From Phallus indusiatus (lineage: Eukaryota; Basidiomycota; Agaricomycetes; Phallales; Phallaceae), in NCBI GenBank assembly GCA_027605045.1, contig JAQFWX010000002.1:496001-560000 (forward strand): a stretch of DNA of 64,000 nucleotides. The letters run 5' to 3'. Position numbers and translations under genes: made by a program. The stretch's first letter is position 1. Every line of letters begins with the position of its first letter. Positions 11,254 through 22,704 of this stretch are shown here, piece by piece. The notes beneath the pieces were generated by a model. It was not told the origin of the DNA, ran no database searches, and saw only the letters and a list, made by a program, of their open reading frames with translations.

Positions 11254-14196
11254 ATGGAGACAGAGCTGACCTTTGTCGCTCCCGAAGGCGTGTATTCCCA
11301 GACAGAGGAACAACGTCCACCTCCCGTCCATCTCACTATTGGTGGAGCTCCGGTAAATGGTGTCCCCGCACATTCCAGAGTCTCCAGCGTCTCCGTAAGA
11401 TTCCCCGGTCATAAAGGCGGTTGGGCTATTCCCGGGATCGGTAGAAAAGAAAAGGAGAAAGATAAAGACAAGGACAAGGATAAAGATGTGAGGGATAATA
11501 ATAATATCAAGGACAAGGATAAAGACAAAGATAAAGAGAGTCTTTCGAGCAGCGACATCTCCAAAGAAAAGGACGACGATCTCATGCCTTCTTCACCGCC
11601 ACCCAAGGGAAAGATGCCACCTATATTCATATCCGGTAGTCCCTCAATGCCTTCTGCCTTGTCAAATGGCCTTCAAAGCCCCGTCTCAAATGGTCCTAGT
11701 CCCGCTACCTCTCCCGCCACCGGGTCCATCGTTAGCCCCAGTGTTACAAGCAAAAAGAAAGGCCTTGCTCGTCCAAAACAAAGTGCCCGAACCACGTCAT
11801 CCACCTTTTTATCCAGATTACAAACCATGGAAGGCTTGAGCCGCGTTATCACTGCCAAAACCGGAGATGTAACATTCTTATTTTATAATTCAGGCAAGAA
11901 TTTCTTTTGGAGCGAAACAAAAGCCAAGGTTCGTCAAGTTTTCTGATTTCTCTCTATACCAAACTTACCAACACAAAAAGGAACCGTTTGCTCGTATCGC
12001 ATTCTCTGCCTTTCCAACATGCCATGACATCAATCTTGTCACCGCTTCCCATGAACAATTGGATCTGATCATTGGATTTGACACTGGAGATCTCATTTGG
12101 TTCGGTCAGTGAAAAAAAAAATTACGTCTCTTTTTGGCAGTTTGACCGACGCAAATCTTGCAAAGACCCTATACTTCTTAGATATATGCGCTTAAATAAA
12201 CAGGTATACTCATTTTTTTTCATAGTTTTTATTTTAATTCCATCCCTCTTTCTAGGGTAGTATCTGTAAATCCCCATGCACGCAAGTACGCTGGGTTCCA
12301 GGCTCCCCATCTCTATTTCTAGTCTCGTTTGCCGATGGATCAATCATCACATTCGACAAAGAGAGAGACGATGGCCCTTTCGTTCCAGGAGACCCAGATC
12401 TCTCACCTCCAGTTGTGCACCAACTTTCTTCACCAACTCGTACCGCTAGCGGCGGCAGCAGCAGCACCGATACTCAACCACTTTCTCTTACAGGCGCCGC
12501 GCTGGCTGCCTCATCGGACATAACGAACGCTGAATCAGCTTCAAAGTCGCAACCTCATCAACCACCTCAGCTAACTCCGTTAACCACCCAATTAGGCACC
12601 AGCAACATAAACCCCTCTAACACCTTATCAACACCCATCTTACCTCCATCATCGCCACTATCCATGTCTGCAACAAGCCCTCACACCAATTTGTCAAGTT
12701 CACCGTCATACGCGTACACAACGACATCGTCATCAGTAATATCGCCGGGGTCCCCGCCACAGACACTTTCCTCAGCTACAACTTCTTCGCCGTCTCAGCG
12801 AACGTGGGACCCTCGCGAGGAGATTTTTGTGACCGTTCCATCGTGGTATACCTATGGAGCTGGAGGAGGAGGAGGTTGGAGTAGCGGTCTTGGCAGCGCG
12901 GTCGTTAGTCCCGGGGGTGCAGGGAGCATAGGTCGAAGCGAAAAGGTGATGAAGAATCCTATCAGTCATTGGAAAGTCTCCAGAAAAAGCGTTCTTGGTA
13001 GGAAAAAAGCCTTTTTCACATTTTTGACTCGACTGATTTCACCGATAGACTTTGTATTCTCTCCCGATTTACGTTATGTGGCTGCCGTTTCCGAAGATGG
13101 ATGTTTGAGAGTCATTGACACTTTATCGGAAAAGTAAGTCGCACCCCCAAGTCACCTTTCATATACTCAGGTTCTGTTAGACTAATAGATACGTACGGTT
13201 CATATTTTGGGGCATTCACCTGTGTCGCTTGGTCTCCGGACGGCCGGTTCATAGTTGTAAGTTTCAGAGAGTACCCACCTGAAATAGACACATTCATACT
13301 TTATTCAGACAGGTGGTCAAGATGATCTGTTAACGGTCATTTCACCTTTTGAACAACGTGTCATCGCACGGTGTCAAGGACATTCTTCATTTGTTTCGTC
13401 AGTCGCTTTTGATGAGCGCAAATGCGATGGGAGAACATACAGATTCGGGAGCGTTGGAGAGGATAATAAACTTATTTTCGTTGAGTCTTTCAAGATTGAA
13501 ACCGCATAAGAACATTAACTTACATTAATCATCAAGTGGGATTTCTCCAGCGGCGCATTGCATAGACCAAAACTGCTGCCATCGCATGCTCAACGACAAT
13601 CCTTATCTTCCACCGTCTCGCTCGTTTTGCGAAGACGAAGCGAGACAATGGACCGGTCGACTATACATCTACCAAATTACGCAGGTTCACCGCTAGATAC
13701 CAAAACCTTGAGATTCCACCCTGCACCCTCCCGAAACGACGTTGCGATTCTGCAGCCCGTTTTAATCAAGTCATTGGACAGCAACTCTTCGAATTCTACC
13801 AGTAATACTGGTGGTGGTGTCGCCGCAGGCGGCATGATCAACAATAATACCAATAATAGCAGCAATACTAATACCAGTAATAATAATGCTAATAATGCGA
13901 ATGCAGCCGGGGATACTCTGACGTTTATCGCTTTTCATGCGAATGCTATCTTGACGGTATCCAAAGGAGCAGTGATCCGCTTTTGGATTCGTCCGCTACC
14001 TCTTGCGCACGATCGTGGTACACGGAGAAAGGCGCGTCAACAACGGAGCACGACGATTGATGAGAGTCAAGTCAAGGAGAAAGAGGACGCGGGCGTTGCT
14101 GTTGAGGAGGAAGATAATAGTGGGTTTGATAGCACTTTGGGTCATACTGGAAATTCTTCACTTTCTCCGGTTCAGGAGGATGTCCCGGGCGTATGA
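11254..14196 (+). CDS. creC: CreC-like WD40 protein (carbon catabolite repression)
   Basis: Homologue of Aspergillus CreC, the WDR20-like partner that stabilises the CreB deubiquitinase in carbon catabolite repression. About 850 residues in seven or so exons. The N-terminal third is disordered with Lys/Asp repeats (about 11440-11540). The conserved block starts with [20 protein letters not shown] and runs through [32 protein letters not shown] and a loop insertion rich in Ser/Pro (12420-12800). WD repeats follow: [57 protein letters not shown] and [18 protein letters not shown], then [12 protein letters not shown]. The final exon carries a poly-Asn stretch (13840-13900) and a late repeat, [20 protein letters not shown]. 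The order and wording of these motifs are characteristic of CreC. Its partner CreB is not in the window. Confidence 0.88.
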
Positions 14197-14462
14197 AGGA
14201 AACTTTCAGTAAAGTATTATAAATATTATTATTTCTATACTCTGTTTATTTTTATCCTTTTTTTTTTATACACTTGTATACCTACTTTTTTTGTACCAAA
14301 AATAAGCCTGCAGCACTACTCATTCTCGAGGAAAACGACACGATGTGCATAATCAAAGAGTGTTGCTTCCAGTAGCGCTCACAAATACCTTTTTGCGTCA
14401 TTTTATTAGTCATGTTATACTTACCTCCCGCCGTTTCAGACACTCGATTTCCATAGATCTAA

Positions 14463-16895
14463 ATGAAACTCAAGGACAAAATCAATGATTGGAAGGGCTC
14501 AGAGCCCTTTATAACTTTCGAGTATTTCCCTCCAAAAACAGATCAGGTGAGTTCACATGAATATCAATTATTTTTTTATTATGTTTTTTGACGAAAATGC
14601 AGGGGTTCGCGAATCTCTTAGGACGGATCAGTCGCATGTTAGAACTACATCCCATTGCTATTAGTGTCACTTGGGGTGCAGGCGGTACGACCAGAGATCG
14701 CAGTCTTGAATTGGCACGTTTGGCCCAATCCGAGTATGGCGCGGAGACGATTCTGCATTTGACTTGTACCAATGTACAGAAAGGAACAATCGAAGATGCC
14801 TTGAGGGTATTTGTTTTCTCGAACTCATTCCTGCTTTGCTTTATAAATAACTTACTTTTTTGAAGGAAGCAAAGCGTGTAGGAATTCAGAATATCCTTGC
14901 TTTAAGAGGAGGTAAGCTGTTGACTTGAACGGGCTACACAAACGAGTTCGAAAAGGTTTATTCAAGACAAGTTTCTTTACGTTCAAAGATCCGCCTAGAG
15001 GTTCAGAGTATTGGATACCGACCGATCCACGTTTCGCTCATGCACAAGATTTAGTCGAGTATATCAATACTTCAGATGAATTTGCCGGTCAATTCTGCGT
15101 TGGTGTTGCTGGTAATATTATTTTTTCAAAGTTTACACACTTGAGACACAACTAACCATTATTTTCAGGCTATCCGAATGGTCATCCCGATAAGGACGTC
15201 AGCGAAGAAGAGGAACTGGAGTTCCTAAAGCGCAAGGTTGATGCTGGCGCTGATTTTATTATAACTCAGCTATTTTACGATGTGGATAATTTCTTGTCTT
15301 GGGTCTCCCGAGTTCGTTCTAAAGGTATTGCACCCCTTGTTTATGTGATCACACCTCCATTTTCTAAAAAGAAATGAGACTAGGTATCAAAGTTCCAATT
15401 ATTCCTGGAATTATGCCTATTCAAAGCTATGCATCGTTTCTCCGGGTCACCAAACTCTGCGGAATACAAATTCCGCAAGATTTGTTGACAGCCGTAGCAC
15501 AAATCAAGGTGGAGCACAATTGCTTTTTGACATAATTAATTCGAATTCCATTCACCCCCTAGTTCTATAGCATGACGATCAAAAAGTTAAAGACTTTGGA
15601 ATAAGTCTTGCTATCAAAATGATTCAAAGGTTGAGAAACGAAGGAAACATATCTGGATTTCATTTTTATACCCTCAATTTGGAGAAAAGCGTTCAAAAAG
15701 TTCTCGAAGGTCTTCAATGGACAGGAGAAAAACACGGCAGCGTCATTCAGAATAAGTTGATTTTTGTATGTTTTCTCTTTTAAAGTTCAATTATACGCAT
15801 CCCTCAAATCTGAACAGGACAATGTTGAACAAGTCCCTAAAAGCGAAGGTGACCTGGTCATTTCTTCGCACGCGGCTTCTGTGTCTGCCATGAATAAATT
15901 GAATGTTCGTCCGGCGTCGGATGCTGGATCTATGGGTAAAGGGGAAATTAACAATGCTGCGACATGGGATGAATTCCCAAACGGTCGTTTCGGAGATTTC
16001 AAGAGCCCAGCGTATGGTATCCCAGCTCTCTGGGATAACGGATTGAGTTCCAAAGTAAATTTTGGGACCCCCATTTTACTTTTCTTATGCTCAAATTTTT
16101 GCTCTAGCCATCAGAAACCCGATCTCAATGGGGTCGTCCAAGGACGATGAGCGATCTTACCGAGATTTTCCTAACATATCTACATTCAGAAATAGAAAGC
16201 ACACCTTTCTCACCGACTCCACTTTCTCCTGAGGCCAATTTAATAATGCCCTACCTTGAAAAACTGACAATGCGAGGCTGGTGGACTGTGGGATCACAAC
16301 CCGCTATCGATGCCGCCCCTTCCGAGGATGAATTAGTCGGATGGGGCCCTAGAGGCGGTTATATTTTTCAAAAGGCCTTTGTCGAATTTTTTGCGGAATC
16401 AGACGACGTGCAGACACTAAAAGAACGTATACAAAAACATAACAACGGGATGATTACCTTTTTGGCTAGTAATCTACATGTGCGGTGGTCTTTTTCAGTA
16501 CTCTTCAGACTTGAGCATTGGTTGACCTAGGTTTGCAGGGAGATTATGAAACAAACATGGACGATGATGGGACAAATGCGGTGACATGGGGAGTATTTCC
16601 GGGACACGAAATAGCACAGTCAACCATTATTGAGCGAGAGAACTTTTTGTCATGGAAGGTGAATATATATTTTCTTTCGCTATTTAAACATTAATTAACC
16701 CTGGCTCTGTTGTGATATCAGACTGAAGCATTTTCAACCTGGTTGGATTGGGCACGATTGTATCCACCAGAATCCGAGGAACATCGACTTTTGGATAAAG
16801 TCAGAAAGACTCGGTGGCTTATTAGTGTCATCCACCATGACTATAAAGTTCGTACAGCACTTTGGGAGTTTCTATTAGACGAGCAAATACAATAA
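14463..16895 (+). CDS. MTHFR: Methylenetetrahydrofolate reductase
   Basis: Cytosolic FAD enzyme that reduces 5,10-methylene-THF to 5-methyl-THF for methionine synthesis (Met13/Met12 family). About 640 residues from ATG 14463 (MKLKDKIND). The catalytic TIM barrel has EPFITFEYFPPKTDQ, ISVTWGAGGTTRDRSLELA, LHLTCTNV, NILALRGDPPRG, CVGVAGYPNGHPD, ADFIITQLFYDVDNFL, PIIPGIMPIQSYASFLRVT and ISGFHFYTLNLEKSV. A linker leads to the C-terminal regulatory half with AATWDEFPNGRFGDFKSPAYG, LTMRGWWTVGSQPAIDA, GWGPRGGYIFQKAFVEFF and NAVTWGVFPG, which in eukaryotic MTHFRs binds AdoMet. At least nine short introns. All motifs are present with no visible break. It is convergent with the Apc15-like gene, whose stop lies only about 50 bp away. 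Confidence 0.95.
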
Positions 16896-16945
16896 GATAG
16901 CACGCAAAATCATAGTAAACTACATGCATTTTCACATCACTGAAT

Positions 16946-17550
16946 TCATTCTTCTGTTAGACTCAAATTGTTCATTAACGCATCTTGATCGTCGTCCACT
17001 GTTGTATCCTCGTCTTCTTCTCCATCGGCATTCGTGTCGTCCAGGTCTAACATGTTAGCGTCAAGATCCTGCATAGACTCATTTTCGTGATCGTCGCCAT
17101 TAGATGGAGGTCCATTAGAGGGAGAATTAACTTCTGAAGGTGATAAAGAAACCTTTTGGAATTAACAGCGTTAGAGAAATGACAATGAACACGAAATATG
17201 AGAGATGCAATTACATCGTTTTTCTCTTCTTGAGCGGTTTGTTGTTTTCCCAAAGGAATTAGCCAAGCAGCACCTCTAGTTTTTATGTCATTGCGCTAAT
17301 TTTCACCTGTTAAAAGCTGATCCAATAAAAAATTTCTCAAGTATAGACAACTAACGATGACTTCTATTTCATTCTCTTCTTCACTGAGTTCATCGAGCTC
17401 TTGATAAAGGTCTCGAAAGTCATTGATACGCAAGGGTCCGCGACCGAGGTGCGACAAAGGCTTAGGATGAGGTCTAGGAGGTGATGGTAGAAAGATTGGA
17501 AAGAAAGGGAATTGCGGAATCAAGGTTGATGTGGTCGGGATACGCGACAT
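16946..17550 (-). CDS. Apc15/Mnd2-like anaphase-promoting complex subunit (probable)
   Basis: A small protein of about 160 residues in three exons, read leftwards from ATG 17550 (MSRIPTTSTLIPQFPFF). The first intron can be placed so that EVI joins RNDIKTRG, and the second so that EEKND joins VSLSPSEVNS. The N-terminal part is Pro-rich with a Leu/Glu-rich helix (LYQELDELSEEENEIE). The middle holds RGAAWLIPLGK, which resembles the conserved LVPIGK core of Apc15. The C-terminal third is very acidic (SMQDLDANMLDLDD and DGEEDEDTTVDDDQD), again as in Apc15. Apc15 helps the APC/C ubiquitin ligase turn over the mitotic checkpoint complex. The match rests on one short motif plus composition, so treat the name as provisional. 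Confidence 0.5.
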
Positions 17551-17741
17551 GTAACAGTCTATGCAGTGAGGTTGTCACACGGACCGTTCGTATAACACAA
17601 AGGGTCGTTGTTGATTGCATACACGCCGGGAGGGCGAGACGAGATTTCAGAATATTTTCTGCAAAGAAATCGCAATATTCAGCATTAGTTTCAGTGTTTA
17701 ATATCTGAAAAAGTACATCATATATCCGCATCAACACTGCA

Positions 17742-20700
17742 ATGGCTGACTCGCCAGAATCGCCCCGTCGGCTCAAACGCCCAACCAGCAAAACTTCAGT
17801 AAATGAGTCCCCCAAAAGGAGAAAGGCTTATGTCGAGGTAGGAGGATTCCGCTTTTTTCCTATTAATTTTCAAGTAAACTTTATCAACACGCGTGTTATC
17901 GTTTAGGTACCTCGCCTACGAATTCAATTATCGAAACCGACCCCAACAACGAGCGTTGCCGCTTCCGAGGTCCAAACTACGTCACCTGATGTTTGTCAGT
18001 CTGCATTTTCCTTTTTCCATAAGCTTCTGTTCGAATAAATGAAATATGTACATGTTAATTAGTTGATACGTCGCTTTGGGATGTCAAAAAAGGACGAAAC
18101 CGGTCACTCTCTGTGGATTCAACGTCGGAATCCGGTAACAACTCCGAGTCCAGCACAACCTCGCCGACTCGAAGTAAATGGCTCGACAGCGTTGAGATAA
18201 CGCCATGGTCTAATAACGTTGGTATGTCTCACAACGGGGTAAATCCGTCGCTTGTTCATCCCAACTGATTATCGATTATCTATAGTCTTAACATATCAAC
18301 GCTCCTCAAACGAGATCGCGGAAACTGAGGTGACAATACCGGGCGAATTGTCATCGTTTGCCTCAAGCTCAAATCATGATATACCTGTCAGGAGACTGAC
18401 GAATTTCGTTTTTTATGACTCGAAGTGGCGGTTAGTTCCCTTTGAAGAAGTCTTAATGAGACTTTCCTCGAGCTCAGATGTTGTCCTGGGCTCCGGCATG
18501 GCTACCTCCTGTTCTGAAACGGGTGAATCGCCACCATCAACTTCAACGGCACAAGCTCCAATATTAGGCTTGTCACCAATTATTGATTATTGGACAGACT
18601 ATACAACCCGGGATTTGTAAGTAGAAAAGGTCATCATCCCGTTCGTCAGTACTCCATTAACTCTCCAAGGGTCAACTTATGGCAGATTAGAGTGGTGGCG
18701 GTCAAAACGCGTCTAGCGTGGTATATCTTGCAAGCACCAGCCGACATATACGCGTCCAGCTATCAACCCTTCTGGGTTGCCCACTTTATCACATGGCGCG
18801 TTGTGCATGCACTACGGCAAAAGCCGGATATAACCCGTCAGGAATTTTTTGCATATTTAAAGAAAGTCAATGACCAGGACTTTCTCAATATAATGGGACG
18901 GGAAATCATACAATATGATTTATCCAGTTTGTTTGTGGTCAGTCTCTTTCCCCGGTTACAGATGCATCTCTAGACCGACAAAATTACATACAGGCCACTT
19001 ATTTGCTCGAGCAGCTGGACACAAAAAATGCGATATTGAAGTATATGCTGCAGCTTCCATTAGTTCAAGAATTTGCTCGGCAAGGGGCCTCTTCAACGCA
19101 AATTGTACCCCTGATAAATCGGAACGACGCACGAACTGTCGTCACACCCCGTATTTTTTCTATAGCACAGTATCTATTCCATCCACTACTGTTTGTCGAT
19201 GAAGAAAAATGTCTTTCCCCTCCACCAAAAATCAACAATCCCCCATTATTGCATCCGGATGATCCGTCCAAGATTTCTTGGGGGAGTCCAATACCGGACC
19301 ACTCCGCTGATCAGCTTTACTCAAGTATATGTATCGATGGTATAACGTACAAGGTCAATACCAGTCCCTCGTTGTTTCATCATTTATGTAAATTCTAATT
19401 CGAAATGTAGATTGGTGACTGTATTATGGTATACATTACGAAATAAAATCATAAACTGTGTCCCTAATTTTCATTTTCCTTAGGTGAAACCAGGTGTCGA
19501 TGATTTAGCTCATCGAGCCTTGAATGCGAAACAGCGGCATTCCGTGTCGCACCAAAATGATATGGGAGACTGTGTTTGGTGAGTTTTCAGTGTATTACTT
19601 TTTCTTGTTTGAATATATTCAATCAATATCCTCCAGGTTCTGCAAAATACAGTATATGTTTGACTCGGATTCATCGAGATCGAGCATTGAACCTCTCTTT
19701 CACGTGCAGTGGTTTGAGCATAGTAGCAAAACCCTCCTTCAGGAGATGGCGCACCCACTGGAATTGTTCGCATTGTATGAATGTGATGATATCGCTGTCG
19801 GCTCAGTTCTTGGTTTAGTAGACGTCGCACATCCTGACTTAAATAATTTGGACCCGAATGGATATTATTGTCGGTGAGTTTGGAAAATTTTGGTGCCGTG
19901 TTGACTTGTAATTTAACATTTCCATAGATTTATCTGGGACTCGGAAAACTCGTCTTTTATTCAATATTCACCCCTGAACCATTCCACAGGTTCCTGTGGA
20001 TGCTGCGAGAAGATAAATCAACGGGAGCTATCAGATAGTACTGATACAGTGAAGTGCTCCTCCGAAAAATTGACACTCAAGAATGGTATGGAGTACCATG
20101 TCAATGATTTTGTCTACGTGTTCGATAATGCCGACTGCCTCCATATCATTGGGCAAATCCTCAAATTTTCTGGACCTGACAGCACAGGAAGGTGGAAAGT
20201 TCGTGTTTTGTTGTTCGGCCGGTTCGACGATGTTGCTCGACTTGAAGATAACCAAGCGCGAGATGAGGTATGTCGTCAAAACCAAGGCTGATTAATAGTT
20301 ATTAAAACTTCAACACATGTTTATAGAGAAGATTATTCCGAACTGACGAAAGGCTTTGGATATCGCCGACCAGCCTTCAAGGAAAGTGCTGGATCGCGAA
20401 CTATGACGAAATTGACAGCGAACATGGCCTGGAAACCTTCTATGTGGATCGATGGGCCCCAACACGAATATGCTCAGGAGTGTCCGAGTTGAGATCTTTA
20501 AAAGAAAAAATTCAACGATGTGCTTTATGTCTCGATGAAACAAGACGAACACGCGATGAACGGCGCACTTATAAAAGAGACCATGTTCCACTTCGGATGA
20601 TGGAATTATTTGCAGGTAATGTCATTTCATGATTTGTATGCACCATACATGAGTTTATGGTATTAGGAGCGGGAGGTCTGTCCACCGGTCTCGAGCAATC

Positions 20701-22640
20701 AGGATTCACAAAGTCATACTGGGCCGTCGAGTTATCGCCCAGTGCGGCTGCCACATTCCAGTATGCTTTATTCGATTTTTCTTATAGATTTACCACACAT
20801 TCTATTTAGAGCGAATCACGATGATGCTATAGTGTACAATGAAGACACCAACATTTGTCTTTTAAGTGCACTAGATGAGGCAGCAGGAAAGCCAGGAAGG
20901 TACCTTAAAACTGTGAAAGACGGCAAACGACTGATGCCTCGGCCCGGAGAAGTTGATTTCATCGCTGGGGGTTTTCCATGCCAGAGCTTTTCTGGTATGA
21001 ATCATCAGCGACAGAAGAGCGGCGACGATATCCGGTATGGCATTACTGCGCATAACGTATGTTTGCTTTACTAAATGTCGTCCCAGGACAACTTTAGTCG
21101 CAAACATGCTTTCTTACGTCGATTTATACCGGCCACGTTTTGTTCTGATGGAAAACGTTAAAGGTCTTTTGCAACATCATAGCAAAATTGGTCGCCTCGG
21201 ATCGAGCGAAGATATCGCAGACAATGTTGAAGAAGTAAAGATGTCAATAGTGAAACTAATTCTTCGAACATTGTTGCACATGGGGTCAGTCTTTCTTGTA
21301 TATATTTGTACACTTTATTTTTTATGCATGTTTAGTTACCAAGTTCGATTTCGAGTTTTAGAGGGTAAAACAACTCTTTTATGTTTTTTTTTCTATTCGC
21401 GGCCTGATATGGAGATCACATATAGCTGCAGATTATGGTTCCCCACAGCGGAGAGAACGAGTCATTTTCATAGCGGCCCGTTGCGGAGAGATTCTTCCAT
21501 CCTTTCCTCTTCCGACGCATGTAACGGAATCCCACCATGGACAAGTTCTGACATTACCCACTGGCGATAAGCTTCGCCCTGTCGGACATCCCAAACAGCA
21601 AGCACCTTTTCGTGCGTTGACAGTTGCTGACGCTATCAGTGATCTGGTGAGCGTACAACTTAGTTATAGCCTTGTTTTTGGCACTAATATTCATTGAAGC
21701 CGAAATTTTCTTGGATCCACCCAGGATGCAGGTTCGGTGAAGAACTTGACTCATCCATCAGCGCAGATTGTGAGGTCCTCTCAGCTGTGACTAGCCCAAA
21801 TCACACGTTGGTTGGGTTTCCAGCACCCGTCGCGTATCGAACTGGACCACTGACACGATATCAGCAAAATCTGCGGGCCTCGGAGCAGCTGGTGACTTTA
21901 CATTGCTCGAGAACATTCCAAGCGGCGATCGTTGAACGGTAAATAAACCCTCTTCACAATATAAAACCTTCATTCCCTATTCATTGTCTTGCTGAAGAGT
22001 CTGGCATATATGCAGCCACAAACACCCCAAGCCGACTGGTATTATAGCTAATCTCATTCATGCCTCCAAGTTCCAATTCTTATTATGAATAGATCTACCT
22101 GAACAATTCTGGACCCGTGCCTTGAAAGCCGCCATTCAAAATAACAACTCTCAAGAAATGTGGAAAAGTATGTATTTTAATTTTTCTCCTTCATTTCTGT
22201 AATATAATCATCATTATGCTAAACAGGACGGTTCGCCTGTCGTTTACAATGGGACAAACCGTTCAATACCGCTTTGACGCAATGTCGGCCTTTCAGTAAG
22301 GGTACCAGTGTTTTACATCCAACGGTTTGACTGCTTCTTATACTCCAATCACATCAAACTAAGTGTTAGTGCATTTTGTAGCAGAAGCGCATTATAACGG
22401 CTCGGGAGTGCGCTCGATCTCAAGGCTTCCCTGATGACTATCATTTTGTTCAGGAGACAGACTGCGAAGACTGGTCTAAGTTACTAGACGATGTGAGTGA
22501 AAGTTGTCGCATAATCTAAAGTGTTACTGATGGCATTGAAGATACACAAACAGATTGGAAACGCAGTTCCGGTGCCTTTAGCGAGAGCTTTGGGCCGTTC
22601 AATTGGGGTTGCAATCTTAGAAAAGTGGCGAAACTTATGA
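17742..22640 (+). CDS. DNMT1-type DNA (cytosine-5) methyltransferase
   Basis: Nuclear enzyme that transfers methyl groups from AdoMet to cytosine C5. About 1,300 residues in many exons from ATG 17742 (MADSPESPRRLKRPTSK). The N terminus is basic and Ser-rich. An RFD-like domain follows with PVRRLTNFVFYDSKWRLVPF (about 18390-18450). BAH 1 spans about 19320-19970 and BAH 2 about 20070-20480, with YHVNDFVYVFDNAD. Catalytic motifs are in order: I, MELFAGAGGLSTGLEQSGF (split by an intron at about 20616-20667); IV, GGFPCQSFSG (about 20970); VI, FVLMENVKGLL (about 21150); VIII, ADYGSPQRRERVIF (about 21430); then the target-recognition region; then X, IGNAVPVPLARALG (about 22560). The motif IV Cys and the ENV and QRR triplets are intact. 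RFD plus two BAH domains places it in the DNMT1 maintenance group rather than with DIM-2 alone. Confidence 0.94.
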
Positions 22641-22704
22641 TTTGTATTAAAATAATTTAAACCAGTAATATTATAAATTAAATATAATGCAAAGCAATTG
22701 GTGA

